From Oceanospirillaceae bacterium (GTDB lineage Bacteria; Pseudomonadota; Gammaproteobacteria; Pseudomonadales; Oceanobacteraceae): 64,000 nt of DNA. Position numbers and translations under genes: made by a program. The stretch is taken from contig PBQA01000037.1 of the NCBI GenBank assembly GCA_002724925.1, positions 62,001 to 126,000 of the forward strand. The letters are read 5' to 3'. The notes beneath the pieces are model-generated. The model did no database searches and was not told where the DNA came from. It worked only from the letters and a program-made list of their open reading frames with translations. Positions 44,432 to 54,007 of this stretch are shown one piece after another (position 1 is the first letter of the stretch; each line of letters begins with the position of its first letter).

Positions 44432-46420
44432 TTATAGCAGGCCGTTTACAGCATCAACGACTGCATCGGTGGTGATGCCGAACTCTTTGAACAGTTCGCC
44501 TGCTGGTGCAGACTCACCGAAGGTGTCCATGCCAACGATGGCGCCGTTCAGGCCGACAAACTTGTACCAGTAGTCTTTGTGCAGAGCTTCTACCGCAACA
44601 CGAGCAGTCACAGCGCTTGGCAGTACCTGCTCCATGTATTCAGCGCCCTGGGCACAGAATACTTCGGCAGAAGGCATAGAAACCACGCGGATGTTTTTGC
44701 CGCTCAGTTTCTCTGCGGCGTCGACTGCCAGTGAGACTTCAGAACCGGTTGCGATGATGATGGCGTCAGGCGTACCTGCACAATCTTTCAGGATGTAACC
44801 ACCACGGGCAATCGCTTCAACCTGCTCAGCGTTACGCTCTTGATGAGGCAGACCCTGACGAGAGAAAATCAGAGCGGAAGGACCGTCTTTACGCTCAACC
44901 GCTGACTTCCATGCCACTGCAGATTCGACGGTGTCACAAGGACGCCAGGTCTGCAGATTGGGTGTGTTGCGGAGGTTGGCAACCTGCTCAACGGGCTGGT
45001 GCGTCGGGCCGTCTTCGCCCAGACCGATAGAGTCGTGGGTATAGACAAAGATCGAACGCTGCTTCATCAGTGACGCCATACGCACGGCGTTGCGGGCGTA
45101 TTCCATAAACATCAGGAAGGTGGCGCCATAAGGTACGAAGCCTTTGTGTAGAGCGATACCGTTCATCATGGCGCTCATAGCAAATTCACGTACGCCGTAA
45201 AAGATGTAGTTGCCGGACGCATCAAGGCCGCTCACGCCTTTGGCGCCACTCCATAATGTCAGGTTAGAGCCTGCCAGGTCAGCTGAGCCACCCAGGAATT
45301 CAGGCAGCATAGGGCCGAAGGCGTTGAGTGTGTTCTGTGACGCTTTACGCGACGCAACGGTCTCGCCTTTTTCCTGACATTCGCGAATGTAGGCCTGTGC
45401 TTTTTCTGCGAAATCTGCAGGAAGGTCACCTGCGATACGACGCTTATATTCTGCTGCCAGTTCTGGGTAGGCCGCTTCATAGGCTGCGAATTTGTCGTTC
45501 CATGCGAATTCTGCCGCAGCGCCTTTTTCTTTCGCGCTCCAACCTTCGTAAACATTTTCAGGAATTTCGAACGAACCGTGTTTCCAGCCCAGACGCTCGC
45601 GGGTCAGCGCGATCTCATCATCACCCAGAGGCGCGCCGTGGCACTCTTCTTTACCTTCTTTGTTCGGTGAACCGAAACCAATGATGGTTTTGCAGCAGAT
45701 CAGCGTCGGCTGATCGCTGTTCGCGCGAGCAGTGTCGATGGCTTGTTTGATCTCTTCAGGATCGTGGCCATTAACCTTAGGAATCACCTGCCAGCCGTAG
45801 GATTCAAAACGCTTAACCGTATCGTCTGTGAACCAGCCTTCAACTTCACCATCGATAGAGATGCCGTTGTCATCGTAGAAGGCAATCAGTTTGCCCAGAC
45901 CCAGTGTACCGGCCAGAGAGCAGGCTTCGTGGGAGATACCTTCCATCATGCAGCCGTCGCCCAGGAACACGTAGGTGTTGTGGTCAACGATCTCGTGTCC
46001 TTCACGGTTGAACTGACCTGCCAGAACTTTTTCTGCCAGTGCCATGCCGACACCGTTGGCGATGCCCTGACCCAATGGACCAGTGGTTGTTTCGATACCC
46101 GGTGCGTAACCGTATTCAGGGTGACCCGGAGTTTTGGAGTGCAGCTGACGGAAGTTCTTCAGATCATCAATCGACAGATCGTAACCGCTCAGGTGCAGCA
46201 GAGAGTAAATCAGCATGGAGCCGTGACCATTCGACAGAATAAAACGGTCGCGGTCGGCCCATTCCGGATTCTCCGGATTGTGTTTCAGATAGTCGTTCCA
46301 GAGAACTTCGGCGATGTCTGCCATGCCCATCGGGGCGCCTGGGTGTCCTGACTTGGCTTTTTGCACGGCGTCCATGCTGAGTGCGCGGATGGCATTTGCC
46401 AGTTCGGTACGGGTGGTCAT
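44432..46420 (-). CDS. tkt: Transketolase
   Basis: 662 aa from the ATG at 46420, chosen because a GGAG ribosome binding site lies just upstream and [24 protein letters not shown] starts are usual for the family. TPP/Mg motif [13 protein letters not shown]; substrate motifs [12 protein letters not shown] and [14 protein letters not shown]; pyrimidine-domain block [19 protein letters not shown] (split at the Gly). It moves two-carbon units in the non-oxidative pentose phosphate pathway. Codon use is strongly biased, suggesting high expression. Monocistronic, terminated at 44374-44402. Confidence 0.98.
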   Translation of the reverse strand: MTTRTELANAIRALSMDAVQKAKSGHPGAPMGMADIAEVLWNDYLKHNPENPEWADRDRFILSNGHGSMLIYSLLHLSGYDLSIDDLKNFRQLHSKTPGHPEYGYAPGIETTTGPLGQGIANGVGMALAEKVLAGQFNREGHEIVDHNTYVFLGDGCMMEGISHEACSLAGTLGLGKLIAFYDDNGISIDGEVEGWFTDDTVKRFESYGWQVIPKVNGHDPEEIKQAIDTARANSDQPTLICCKTIIGFGSPNKEGKEECHGAPLGDDEIALTRERLGWKHGSFEIPENVYEGWSAKEKGAAAEFAWNDKFAAYEAAYPELAAEYKRRIAGDLPADFAEKAQAYIRECQEKGETVASRKASQNTLNAFGPMLPEFLGGSADLAGSNLTLWSGAKGVSGLDASGNYIFYGVREFAMSAMMNGIALHKGFVPYGATFLMFMEYARNAVRMASLMKQRSIFVYTHDSIGLGEDGPTHQPVEQVANLRNTPNLQTWRPCDTVESAVAWKSAVERKDGPSALIFSRQGLPHQERNAEQVEAIARGGYILKDCAGTPDAIIIATGSEVSLAVDAAEKLSGKNIRVVSMPSAEVFCAQGAEYMEQVLPSAVTARVAVEALHKDYWYKFVGLNGAIVGMDTFGESAPAGELFKEFGITTDAVVDAVNGLL

Positions 46421-46561
46421 GTAACGACTCCTGATCACGATTGCTTAGCATTGTCGGCTGCCATCATCAGGGGCCGCCGAAAAAGGGGCGCTATTGTCCC
46501 TCAAGAACTGGGAATGGGCAACGCCGTCGGGCAGATTATGATCAGATAAAACTGTAAAGAG

Positions 46562-47293
46562 TCAGAGTCGGTTGACCTCGTACGCCGCCATATTCACTGC
46601 TGTTGCAAGATTCAGAGATTCAATGGCGCCGCAACCGGTGATTGTAAAGGTATGCGGATCAATTGCTTCCAGCGCCTCGCGCGGCACGCCTCGGGCTTCG
46701 TTGCCAAACACGTAGCAGTCACAGCCCCGGAATGACGGATGGCCCATTTGCTCGCCAGCCATATCCAGTGTGGCAATGTTGCGGAAACGATGTGGCAGAG
46801 ACATCAGGTCAACATCAAGCTCAATAGGGACGTGAAAAATGGCCCCCATACTGGAACGAACGACTTTGGGGTTGAAGGGATCGACGCTGTTAGGGCTGAG
46901 TAGCAGGCGAAAACCACCGAACCAGCCAAGGGTACGGATAATGGTGCCCAGGTTGCCCGGGTCCTGAATTTCATGAAGGTAAATTGCTTTCTGGGTTTGG
47001 GCCGAGTCCGGTGTTGCTTGAATCTGCAACATGGGTACGACTGCGATCAGCCCCTGAGGAGTCTTTGTGTCTGACATCTGCGCCATGGCTTTATTGCTGA
47101 TCAGATGCTTGCGGAAGGGGGCGGGCCAGTCCTGGTGCTGCTCTGTGACGTACAGCTCCGATTCTTTAAGTGCGGGCTGCGTTGCGCATGCTCGCTCAAG
47201 TTCAAGAACCAGGTGCTCGCCTTCGACCAGATACTTCTGATGCAGGGTGCGGTATTTTTTCTGGTGAAGTTTACGGATATCGTCGAGTTTCAT
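46562..47293 (-). CDS. TrmH/SpoU-family RNA 2'-O-methyltransferase
   Basis: 243 aa. The N-terminal substrate-binding part (KLHQKKYRTLHQKYLVEGEH) is followed by a SPOUT knot with motif 1 EIQDPGNLGTIIRTLGWFG (split at the Gly pair), motif 2 VFGNEARGVPREAL and motif 3 ESLNLATAVNMAAYE. It uses SAM to methylate a ribose of rRNA or tRNA. It is not RlmB, which is encoded elsewhere in the window; the target is unknown. Starts at the ATG at 47293. Confidence 0.92.
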   Translation of the reverse strand: MKLDDIRKLHQKKYRTLHQKYLVEGEHLVLELERACATQPALKESELYVTEQHQDWPAPFRKHLISNKAMAQMSDTKTPQGLIAVVPMLQIQATPDSAQTQKAIYLHEIQDPGNLGTIIRTLGWFGGFRLLLSPNSVDPFNPKVVRSSMGAIFHVPIELDVDLMSLPHRFRNIATLDMAGEQMGHPSFRGCDCYVFGNEARGVPREALEAIDPHTFTITGCGAIESLNLATAVNMAAYEVNRL

Positions 47294-47354
47294 GCTGAGC
47301 CCCTGCGTAAGCCTACTGCGGTCAGGCGTAGTTTACGCCAGTGGTCGCAGGGAG

Positions 47355-48029
47355 TCAGTCCCCGGAGCTTCGGTCCAGGAGAATCTGCGTACCTTTGAAC
47401 AGTATCATGATGCCATTCACCATCGATTCACGGCTGAGGTGGTAATCGTTAACTGCCCAATTGCGGGTTGCCTGAATGATACCGCCGACGATGGCGTTGC
47501 CGAGCACTTCGGTTTCTTCATCAGACAGTGGCCACGCTTTAACGTAAGCGCGTGATGCGCCCATCAGAATCATGACGAAGCGACGGATGTAATCGTTGTA
47601 CATCCCGTGCATATGATCGCTGACGCCTTCGGCCTCAAACATACAGACCTTGGCCACGCGAGGGTCTTCCATTTCTTTGAAGAAGTCGGTGAGCAATGTC
47701 CGTATCAGGTCTTCAGGGAAACTTTCAGATGGAATGTCGGTAAGAGACGCTTGTAAGCGTTGCAGAATACCTTGAAGGCAGCGCTCATACACTTCAATCA
47801 GAAGTTCCTCCATGGAGCTGTAGCTCTCATAGAAATAGCGGTCGGTCAGGCCTGCTTCTTTGCAGATTTTACGTACCGTGGCGCCGTGAAAACCTTCGTT
47901 GCCGAACAGGTTCAGCCCGGCTTCAAGAAAGCTTTCGCGACGTTGAGCGGTGCGCTGCTCGGGCGTCATACCCCGGTAGCTGCGCCCTGTAGTTCTGGCA
48001 TTGGATGTTGGCATATGCATATTTGACAT
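47355..48029 (-). CDS. TetR-family transcriptional regulator
   Basis: 224 aa. The N-terminal TetR helix-turn-helix (about 28-75) contains RRESFLEAGLNLFGNEGFHG, TVRKICKEAGLTDRYFYESY split by a turn. The ligand domain is not assignable. Divergent from the flavin monooxygenase gene with only 62 bp between the two starts, so it probably represses that gene and itself. ATG 48029 gives MSNMHM; ATG 48017 is an alternative. Confidence 0.92.
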   Translation of the reverse strand: MSNMHMPTSNARTTGRSYRGMTPEQRTAQRRESFLEAGLNLFGNEGFHGATVRKICKEAGLTDRYFYESYSSMEELLIEVYERCLQGILQRLQASLTDIPSESFPEDLIRTLLTDFFKEMEDPRVAKVCMFEAEGVSDHMHGMYNDYIRRFVMILMGASRAYVKAWPLSDEETEVLGNAIVGGIIQATRNWAVNDYHLSRESMVNGIMILFKGTQILLDRSSGD

Positions 48030-48091
48030 CAGCTGTCGTCAGAAGTAAAGTGACATTGCGTGTCTTCAGATAGGTTTGATGAGGAAAACAG

Positions 48092-49549
48092 ATGAAGCAA
48101 TACAACACGGTTATTATCGGCAGTGGCTTTGGTGGTCAATGCGCTGCAATCAACCTTCTGAAGAAGGGACAGGAAGACTTTGTGATTCTTGAGCGTCGCA
48201 GCTTCATGGGCGGAACATGGGTTCAGAATTCCTACCCTGGCGCAGCGGTTGATGTGCAGTCTCCGTTGTACTCGATTTCTCATGAGCCTTATCCGTGGTC
48301 CCAGATGTACTCTGATCAGGCTGAGCTGAATAAATATACGGAATTCGTGATTACGAAATACGGTCTTCGCGATCGTACGCATACCAACTGTAACGTGGCA
48401 AAAATTGAATGGCAGGATGATATCTCACGTTGGCATATCCAACTGGATGACGGTGAGGTTTACGAGTCACAGTTTGTCATTAATGCGTCAGGCCCGTTAA
48501 GTACACCGGTGATTCCTAACTTCAAAGGGCGGGATTCTTACAAGGGTAAGTCATTCCATACCAACGATTGGGATCACAGCTACGACTATAAAGGCAAAAA
48601 AGTGGCGATCATTGGTAGCGGTGCAAGTGCCGCACAGATCATTCCTGAAATTGCTAAAGATGTCGGTGAACTGCATGTATTTCAGCGCACACCACACTGG
48701 GTGATGCCCCGTCACGATAAAACGTTTAAACCGTGGCAGCGCAGTCTGCTGAAAAATAAATTCCTCTATAAAATGCTGCGTTGGAGCATTTACTGGGGCC
48801 TTGAAACCCGTATTGTGGGATTCAAATATTCAGAGAAAGGCCTGAAAGCTGCTGCGCAAAAACCTGCTATGGCGCACATTAAGCGTCAGATTAAAGATCC
48901 TGAGTTGCGTGCCAAAGTAACACCGGATTACACCATCGGTTGTAAACGCATTATTTTATCGAACACTCTTTACCCGGCATTCTGTCGCGATAACGTGTTT
49001 CTGCACGATAAAACAGACGGTATCGATGAAATCACCGAAACAGGTATTAACACTGAAAAAGGCGAGAAGCTCGATTTCGATCTGATCATTTACTCAACCG
49101 GCTACGACGCAACAGACGGTGTTATTTCTTACCCTGTGGTCGGTCGTGGTGGTAAAGCCATCAGTGATGTCTGGGAAGACTACCCACGTGCCTACCTGGG
49201 TACAACACTCCCGGATTTCCCGAACTTATTCATTGTTACCGGCCCGAATACCGGTATTGGGCACACATCTGCAATTTTTATCATTGAAGCTCAGATGAAC
49301 TACATCATGGATGCTATCAAGCGCGTTCGTGGGGCTCATGCTAAATCGATTGAAGTGACGCCTGAAGCAGAAGAACGTTATACCAATCACATCCACAGTG
49401 AAATGAAGAAAACGGTCTGGGAAAAAGGCGGCTGTAATTCCTGGTATAAGAGCAAAAGCGGTAAAGTTATCGCTATGTTTCCAGGCTTTAGCTGGACCTA
49501 TTGGTTGCTCGCTAAGAACTTTAAGCGTGCAGACCACAGCATGCGCTGA
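48092..49549 (+). CDS. Flavin-containing (Baeyer-Villiger-type) monooxygenase
   Basis: 485 aa. FAD site GSGFGG (10-15) and NADPH site IIGSGASA (173-180) are both present. Between them lies the Baeyer-Villiger signature in the form Y150-KG-KSF-H156-TND-W160-D161, where family proteins have FxGxxxHxxxW[PD]. NADPH- and O2-dependent, it would convert ketones to esters or oxidise heteroatoms. It resembles MymA-type and cyclohexanone-monooxygenase-like enzymes. Neighbours are a TetR repressor (divergent), an SDR, an AraC regulator and a secreted esterase, a set suited to ketone/ester catabolism or lipid modification. Confidence 0.93.
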   Translation: MKQYNTVIIGSGFGGQCAAINLLKKGQEDFVILERRSFMGGTWVQNSYPGAAVDVQSPLYSISHEPYPWSQMYSDQAELNKYTEFVITKYGLRDRTHTNCNVAKIEWQDDISRWHIQLDDGEVYESQFVINASGPLSTPVIPNFKGRDSYKGKSFHTNDWDHSYDYKGKKVAIIGSGASAAQIIPEIAKDVGELHVFQRTPHWVMPRHDKTFKPWQRSLLKNKFLYKMLRWSIYWGLETRIVGFKYSEKGLKAAAQKPAMAHIKRQIKDPELRAKVTPDYTIGCKRIILSNTLYPAFCRDNVFLHDKTDGIDEITETGINTEKGEKLDFDLIIYSTGYDATDGVISYPVVGRGGKAISDVWEDYPRAYLGTTLPDFPNLFIVTGPNTGIGHTSAIFIIEAQMNYIMDAIKRVRGAHAKSIEVTPEAEERYTNHIHSEMKKTVWEKGGCNSWYKSKSGKVIAMFPGFSWTYWLLAKNFKRADHSMR

Positions 49550-49708
49550 GCCCCTTTAAATTACGCCAAAGCAGGGTGTTTTCTGATCAGATATTGGCTG
49601 AAAGCACCCTGTGAAATACGGGGGTTTAACGTACAGTTTAGTCATCATAAAAAACGTATGACAATAGACAGTTTTCAGGCATCGGCCTGATGCCTGAAGG
49701 AGAAAACC

Positions 49709-50572
49709 ATGAAGAATCTGAGCGGTAAAGTAGCAGCAGTCACAGGTGCGGGTTCCGGTATCGGTCGCGCTCTGGCGATCAATCTGGCACAGAACGGATG
49801 CAATGTTGCACTCAGTGATGTGAATGAAGCGGGACTTGCTGAAACAGCTGAAATGCTGAAGCAATACCCGATAAAAATCACAACTCAGAAGCTGGACGTA
49901 TCTGATAAAGACGCCTTCTACGCATGGGCTGATCAGGTGGTCGCAGACCACGGTAAAGCCAACCTGATCTTCAACAACGCTGGTGTTGCTCTGGCGGGTA
50001 CAGTTGGCGACCTGTCTATTGAAGACTACAAGTGGATTATGGACATCAACTTCTACGGCGTACTGTACGGCACGAAAGCATTCCTGCCGCACATGGAAAA
50101 AGCCGGTGAAGGTCACATTGTTAACATCTCCAGCATCTTCGGTCTGGCGTCACAGCCACTGATGAGCGGTTATAACGCGTCTAAGTTCGCTGTACGTGGT
50201 CTGACTGAATCACTGCGTCAGGATCTGGATATCGCGGGTTCTTGCGTGAGCACTACCTGTGTACACCCGGGCGGTATCAAGACCAACATCGCTCAGTCGA
50301 CCCGTTTTAACGAGAAGTCGTCTGAAATCACTGGCGCAAGTGCAGACGATTCTAAAGCTGAATTCGAGCGTCTGTTCATTACGACTCCAGATAAAGCGGC
50401 TAAGACCATCATCAACGGCGTTAAGAAGAACAAGCGTCGCGTACTGATTGGCCCGGATGCGGTTGCTTTCGACCTGATGGTTCGTACCATGGGTTCGTGG
50501 TACCAGAAGGTCATCGTTGCAGTTATGAAACTGCAGGCGAATCAGAACCGTAAGAAGAACAAAGCGGCGTAA
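49709..50572 (+). CDS. Short-chain dehydrogenase/reductase (SDR)
   Basis: 287 aa. NAD(P) motif TGAGSGIG (12-19), NNAG (about 90-93), catalytic Y155 and K159 in SGYNASKFA with an upstream Ser, and the classical FaeF-like C-terminal substrate loop. The C-terminus is basic (QANQNRKKNKAA). It probably oxidises or reduces an alcohol/ketone in the same pathway as the monooxygenase 160 bp upstream. A second copy of residues 145-287 exists 3 kb downstream as a chimeric gene. Strong codon bias suggests high expression. Confidence 0.94.
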   Translation: MKNLSGKVAAVTGAGSGIGRALAINLAQNGCNVALSDVNEAGLAETAEMLKQYPIKITTQKLDVSDKDAFYAWADQVVADHGKANLIFNNAGVALAGTVGDLSIEDYKWIMDINFYGVLYGTKAFLPHMEKAGEGHIVNISSIFGLASQPLMSGYNASKFAVRGLTESLRQDLDIAGSCVSTTCVHPGGIKTNIAQSTRFNEKSSEITGASADDSKAEFERLFITTPDKAAKTIINGVKKNKRRVLIGPDAVAFDLMVRTMGSWYQKVIVAVMKLQANQNRKKNKAA

Positions 50573-50591
50573 TTGCCCGGGTTCTGAATTG

Positions 50592-50618
50592 AAAAAGGCT
50601 GCGACCGCAGCCTTTTTT
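50592..50618 (+). terminator. Rho-independent terminator after the SDR gene
   Basis: AAAAAGGCTGC-GACC-GCAGCCTTTTTT, shared with the convergent AraC gene whose stop falls within it. Confidence 0.92.
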
Positions 50619-51726
50619 ATTTCTGCCCTAGCTTTTCCATATACTCACTCGGGCTCTGCCCGGTCCAGCGCTTAAATGCCCGGCTGAAGGCTGAGGTATG
50701 AGCAAACCCCAATGAAGTTGATAACTCGGTGACTGAGTTGCCACCCCGGGCAAAGTATTCCCGTGCGAAGCGTGCCTGTATTTTTTCGACTTCGTTCTTA
50801 TAGCTGGTACCTTCTTCGGCAAGCTTACGACGCAATGTGCGGCTGCTCAGCCCCATTTCTTTGGCTGCGGTATCCAGCGACGGATTCGCCCCGTACGAGC
50901 GGATCAGGAAATTTCTGAGTTTCAGTGGTAGGTATTTCATCGCCCGGGTTGGGATTCGCTGCAGGAAGGCTTTCTCTGCGGTCAGGGCCATCAGGCGGTT
51001 TGCCAGTGGCAGTTCTTTGTGTGCGCCTGCACTGTGCCCAATCATACGGTTCTGTGGGCGATCAAAGTAAACTGGGCAATTAAAGTAGCGCTGGTACAGG
51101 TGGCCCCAAGGTGGCTTTGGATAGGCAAATTCTATTCGTGTTGGCATCATCTCCGGGTCGCCACCGGCGAGGTCAGAGAGCATGTTGTAGATACTGACAA
51201 AATTGAGCTCGATAAAAAATTCGGTGTAGGGAGCGAGAGAAATATTCTCTTCAATGGTCATCCAACTTTCTTTTTCACTAACATGGGCTGATATATCCAG
51301 AGGAGGAAAGTATTCACTACAAAACCGGGAAAGCAGCAGGCAGGCTTCATGAAGTGATGGCTGACAAACGACGGCAAGACCGGCCATCCCGTAGTGAGAG
51401 ACGGTCATTATGTTGCCGATAAATAAACCCAGGTAGGGCATATTGAAGAGCGTCACCGCCTGGTCAACCAAGCCAACGACCTGCCCGGTAGAAATAAACC
51501 TGTCTTTTACGACGCCATCAGAGAGATCGACGCCGACGTTCAGGAAGGCCTCGTTGTGATCCATCCCCATGCTGATTTCGATCAGGTCCTGAACGTGTTT
51601 CAGTCTGGATGCCCGTTCGGTATCCAGCATCTGAAGGCCAAGTTCCTCTTCGAAACTGGGTTTTTCGCGGATGGAGAAATAAGTCAGTATGTGACCGAGC
51701 GGTATGCACGAGGCATCTCTGTCCAT
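50617..51726 (-). CDS. AraC-family transcriptional regulator with Arabinose_bd-like N-terminus (VirS-like)
   Basis: 369 aa. The N-terminal ~200 residues are the ligand domain found in VirS/ArgR/OruR-type regulators (HYGMAGLAVVCQPSLHEACL typical of it). The C-terminal AraC helix-turn-helix pair (about 265-365) includes LDTAAKEMGLSSRTLRRKL and SLGFAHTSAFSRAFKRWTG. It is convergent with the SDR gene. VirS of Mycobacterium tuberculosis, of the same type, activates the neighbouring mymA monooxygenase/SDR operon, so the same role is a reasonable inference here. Confidence 0.92.
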   Translation of the reverse strand: MDRDASCIPLGHILTYFSIREKPSFEEELGLQMLDTERASRLKHVQDLIEISMGMDHNEAFLNVGVDLSDGVVKDRFISTGQVVGLVDQAVTLFNMPYLGLFIGNIMTVSHYGMAGLAVVCQPSLHEACLLLSRFCSEYFPPLDISAHVSEKESWMTIEENISLAPYTEFFIELNFVSIYNMLSDLAGGDPEMMPTRIEFAYPKPPWGHLYQRYFNCPVYFDRPQNRMIGHSAGAHKELPLANRLMALTAEKAFLQRIPTRAMKYLPLKLRNFLIRSYGANPSLDTAAKEMGLSSRTLRRKLAEEGTSYKNEVEKIQARFAREYFARGGNSVTELSTSLGFAHTSAFSRAFKRWTGQSPSEYMEKLGQK

Positions 51727-51777
51727 AAGCGTCAGGTAGGTGTATCTGCTGAATAAGTGGTTTGCAGTCTGGCATGG

Positions 51778-51810
51778 AAAGGCAGCCTCAAAAACATCTG
51801 GCTGCCTTTT
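51778..51810 (-). terminator. Terminator of the lipoprotein hydrolase gene
   Basis: AAAGGCAGCC, 13-nt loop, GGCTGCCTTTT between the hydrolase stop and the AraC start, with a short T-run on each strand. Confidence 0.7.
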
Positions 51811-51821
51811 GGCCGCATTAA

Positions 51822-52697
51822 TCAGTCACGCTGATAATCGTATGCGGTGAACCACCCTTCGGCGACGTGCTCTTCGTGTTCTTCCCCGTCGAAGTAACTG
51901 TAAGCGGCGTTATTATCTTTCAGCTGAACTTCCAGGAAGGCAGTTACCATAGTACGGATGCGCATCTGTTCGATCTCATCACCGGTGCTGATGAAGTCGA
52001 GGTGGCTGGCGTCAGAGATCATCGCCAGGCCGCGTTCGATATCAGAACGGAACTGCGGGTAATAGACTTCGCTGTTGACTGCCACGATGTCTTCGGCGGC
52101 ACCCACGATCATGCTTGGCACTGTGATCTGGGTGTAGTCGACGTTGTAGGCGCCCAGCCAAGGTGCCAGAGCGATCATACTGGCCGGCTTTTCGATCATT
52201 TCTTCGGCGGCCATGATGGCGCCACCGCCACCCATCGAATAACCCATGATGTTGCGCTTCTCGAGATCCAACTTACCTTCTAATGGGCTGTCGACGCGAT
52301 TATTCTCAGCTGCGAGTACGTTGAAACCAGAGATATGAGCTTTGCGCCAGATCGGCGGTACCGACAGTGGATTTGTCGGGGTGATGGTGAGAACAACAAT
52401 GCCGTGACTAGTAAGGTGATCTGCAAGCCAGAACATCTGCTCTTTGGTATTGGTAAAGCCGCCGGTGAGGGTGGTAGACGGATAGCTGACCTCGCTCAGG
52501 TCACACGGGTAAGACATGCGGGCGGAGGCATAGCCGTCGTTGTCGAGATTGTCTTCATACGAGCAGATTTCGTGGGTGCCCGGATTCGAGAGATCCTGGC
52601 TGTATTCACCGTCACCGGGTTCTCCACCACCAAAACAGCCCTGCAGCAGTGCAGCGAAAGCGACCGGGGCGACCCTTAATACCGTCATAGTCTTCAT
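51822..52697 (-). CDS. Lipoprotein alpha/beta hydrolase with PETase/cutinase-like motifs
   Basis: 291 aa. A lipobox LLQGC gives the acylated C21. The hydrolase core has nucleophile S154 in GYSMGGGG, D203 in [12 protein letters not shown] and H232 in DASHLDF. Segments align by eye with bacterial cutinases and PETase: TGGFTN (oxyanion/aromatic F81, cf. PETase GYTA), [15 protein letters not shown] (cf. RLASHGFVVITI), [19 protein letters not shown] and LAPWLGAY (W180 at the position of PETase W185). Anchored in the outer membrane or released, it may cleave polyesters or wax/lipid esters. Cysteines 45 and 65 may pair. Activity is inference. Confidence 0.82.
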   Translation of the reverse strand: MKTMTVLRVAPVAFAALLQGCFGGGEPGDGEYSQDLSNPGTHEICSYEDNLDNDGYASARMSYPCDLSEVSYPSTTLTGGFTNTKEQMFWLADHLTSHGIVVLTITPTNPLSVPPIWRKAHISGFNVLAAENNRVDSPLEGKLDLEKRNIMGYSMGGGGAIMAAEEMIEKPASMIALAPWLGAYNVDYTQITVPSMIVGAAEDIVAVNSEVYYPQFRSDIERGLAMISDASHLDFISTGDEIEQMRIRTMVTAFLEVQLKDNNAAYSYFDGEEHEEHVAEGWFTAYDYQRD

Positions 52698-53076
52698 GAT
52701 TTTTACCTTTTGTTTTTATTGTTCAGAGGTCAGCCAATAAAGCAGATGCCGACGCCATGGTCACGTGCTTTGCGCTCGCGGGTAGAAAACTGGTCTGTGC
52801 TGACGTCTGTTTGGCCGTTAATGGTAAGTCGGGTGTTTGTCAGTGATTTTTCCGGACAAGGCAGGGCAGGCGCTCTGGCTTTCTGTAGCGCCCTGCTTAT
52901 TTCTCCGCACGCGCGTGTGATAGCTCTCCTGTCTGTTTATGACAAATAAAGAGAATCAATAGCATCTGCAAAAATTCTAAATTAGTCGTTTTTTATGGTC
53001 TGGATATAGTTTGTCGTCGGGCCCGCAACGACCTCTCGGTGACGAGGGGATGACAACATTACTCTGAGACACAAAC
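52698..53076. other. Intergenic region between lipoprotein hydrolase and chimeric SDR fragment
   Basis: 379 bp without a supported gene. It must hold the hydrolase promoter on the minus strand. An imperfect GC-rich hairpin (GCAGGGC ... GCCCTGC, about 52861-52896) followed by TTATTTCT could be a terminator remnant on the plus strand. The AT-rich stretch 52945-53010 may carry the promoter of the next frame. Confidence 0.4.
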
Positions 53077-53565
53077 ATGAAAAAAATGACAACGTGGAGC
53101 AAAGCGGTTTCGCTGGTTGCTTTCTGTGCGGCAGGTCTGGCGTCTCAGCCCCTGATGAGCGGCTACAACGCATCTAAGTTCGCGGTACGCGGTCTGACCG
53201 AATCTCTGCGTCAGGATCTGGATATTGCAGGTTCTTGTGTAAGTACTACCTGTGTACACCCAGGTGGTATCAAAACCAACATCGCTCAGTCGACCCGTTT
53301 TAATGAGAAGTCGTCTGAAATCACTGGCGCTGATGCTGATGCCTCTAAAGCCGAATTCGAACGCCTGTTCATCACCACGCCAGACAAAGCGGCTAAGACC
53401 ATTCTGAACGGTGTGAAGAAAAACAAGCGTCGCGTACTGATCGGCCCGGATGCGGTTGCTTTCGACCTGATGGTTCGTACCATGGGTTCGTGGTACCAGA
53501 AGGTCATCGTTGCAGTTATGAAACTGCAGGCGAACCAGAACCGTAAGAAGAACAAGACTGCTTAA
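53077..53565 (+). pseudogene. Chimeric SDR fragment: signal-like leader fused to the C-terminal half of an SDR
   Basis: 162 codons. Residues 1-19 (MKKMTTWSKAVSLVAFCAA) resemble a Sec signal peptide and match nothing in the SDR. Residues 20-162 repeat residues 145-287 of the intact SDR upstream with very few substitutions, including the catalytic YNASK. The whole Rossmann half (nucleotide binding) is missing, so it cannot work as a dehydrogenase. The frame is intact and has its own terminator. The DNA differs mainly at synonymous sites in the 5' part but is identical over 92 bp near the 3' end. Probably a recombination remnant. Confidence 0.8.
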
Positions 53566-53583
53566 TAGTTAATTGTTCTGATT

Positions 53584-53612
53584 TAAAAGAGGCTGCGTAT
53601 GCAGCCTTTTTT
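53584..53612 (+). terminator. Rho-independent terminator after the SDR fragment
   Basis: AAAGAGGCTGC-GTAT-GCAGCCTTTTTT, with the same GGCTGC/GCAGCC stem as the terminator after the intact SDR gene, so the duplicated unit included the terminator. Confidence 0.9.
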
Positions 53613-53628
53613 ATTGCTGAGAAATTCT

Positions 53629-53970
53629 ATGGATACTGAGTTACTGAAAGCGTTAAAGAAAATTCAGCGAACGGAATGGATGATATATCTGTCATTCTTT
53701 CTGACTTTTTTCGCGATCGCGTACTATTTTTCTGCTGAAAAGCGGGAAGTATCAGTGCTGCTGGTGAAAATCATCTTCCCTGTATATGTTGGCGTTTATT
53801 GGGCATATATCAGAAGAACCAGGTGTCCCAAATGTGGAAATCGGTTTCATAGTTATTTAAGACTGTTGGGTTATGGGGTAAATAAGCCAATTAGCTGTCA
53901 GAATTGTGGACTGACAATACAGGGGCGAAAGCGCTACCCCGAATCTTCAGGTGATGAATGGCATTCATGA
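53629..53970 (+). CDS. Small membrane protein with C-terminal zinc ribbon, hypothetical
   Basis: 113 aa from ATG 53629; an earlier in-frame ATG (53599) lies inside the preceding terminator. Two hydrophobic segments (about 18-34 and 47-63) are followed by a zinc-ribbon pattern RCPKCGNRF ... SCQNCGLTI. No recognised family. Base composition is more AT-rich than its neighbours, and it sits between the SDR fragment and a toxin-antitoxin pair, so it may be acquired. Likely an inner-membrane protein with a cytoplasmic ribbon. Confidence 0.65.
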   Translation: MDTELLKALKKIQRTEWMIYLSFFLTFFAIAYYFSAEKREVSVLLVKIIFPVYVGVYWAYIRRTRCPKCGNRFHSYLRLLGYGVNKPISCQNCGLTIQGRKRYPESSGDEWHS

Positions 53971-54007
53971 CTTCGCCGGTTGGAGCTGGTTTGTACTTGT
54001 TGAAATT

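Noticed and set aside
45743..46351. 202-codon plus-strand frame inside tkt
   Set aside because: Antisense shadow of transketolase; no domain or ribosome binding site.
49556..50116. 186-codon minus-strand frame at the start of the SDR gene
   Set aside because: Antisense to the clearly coding, codon-biased SDR; no recognisable domain.
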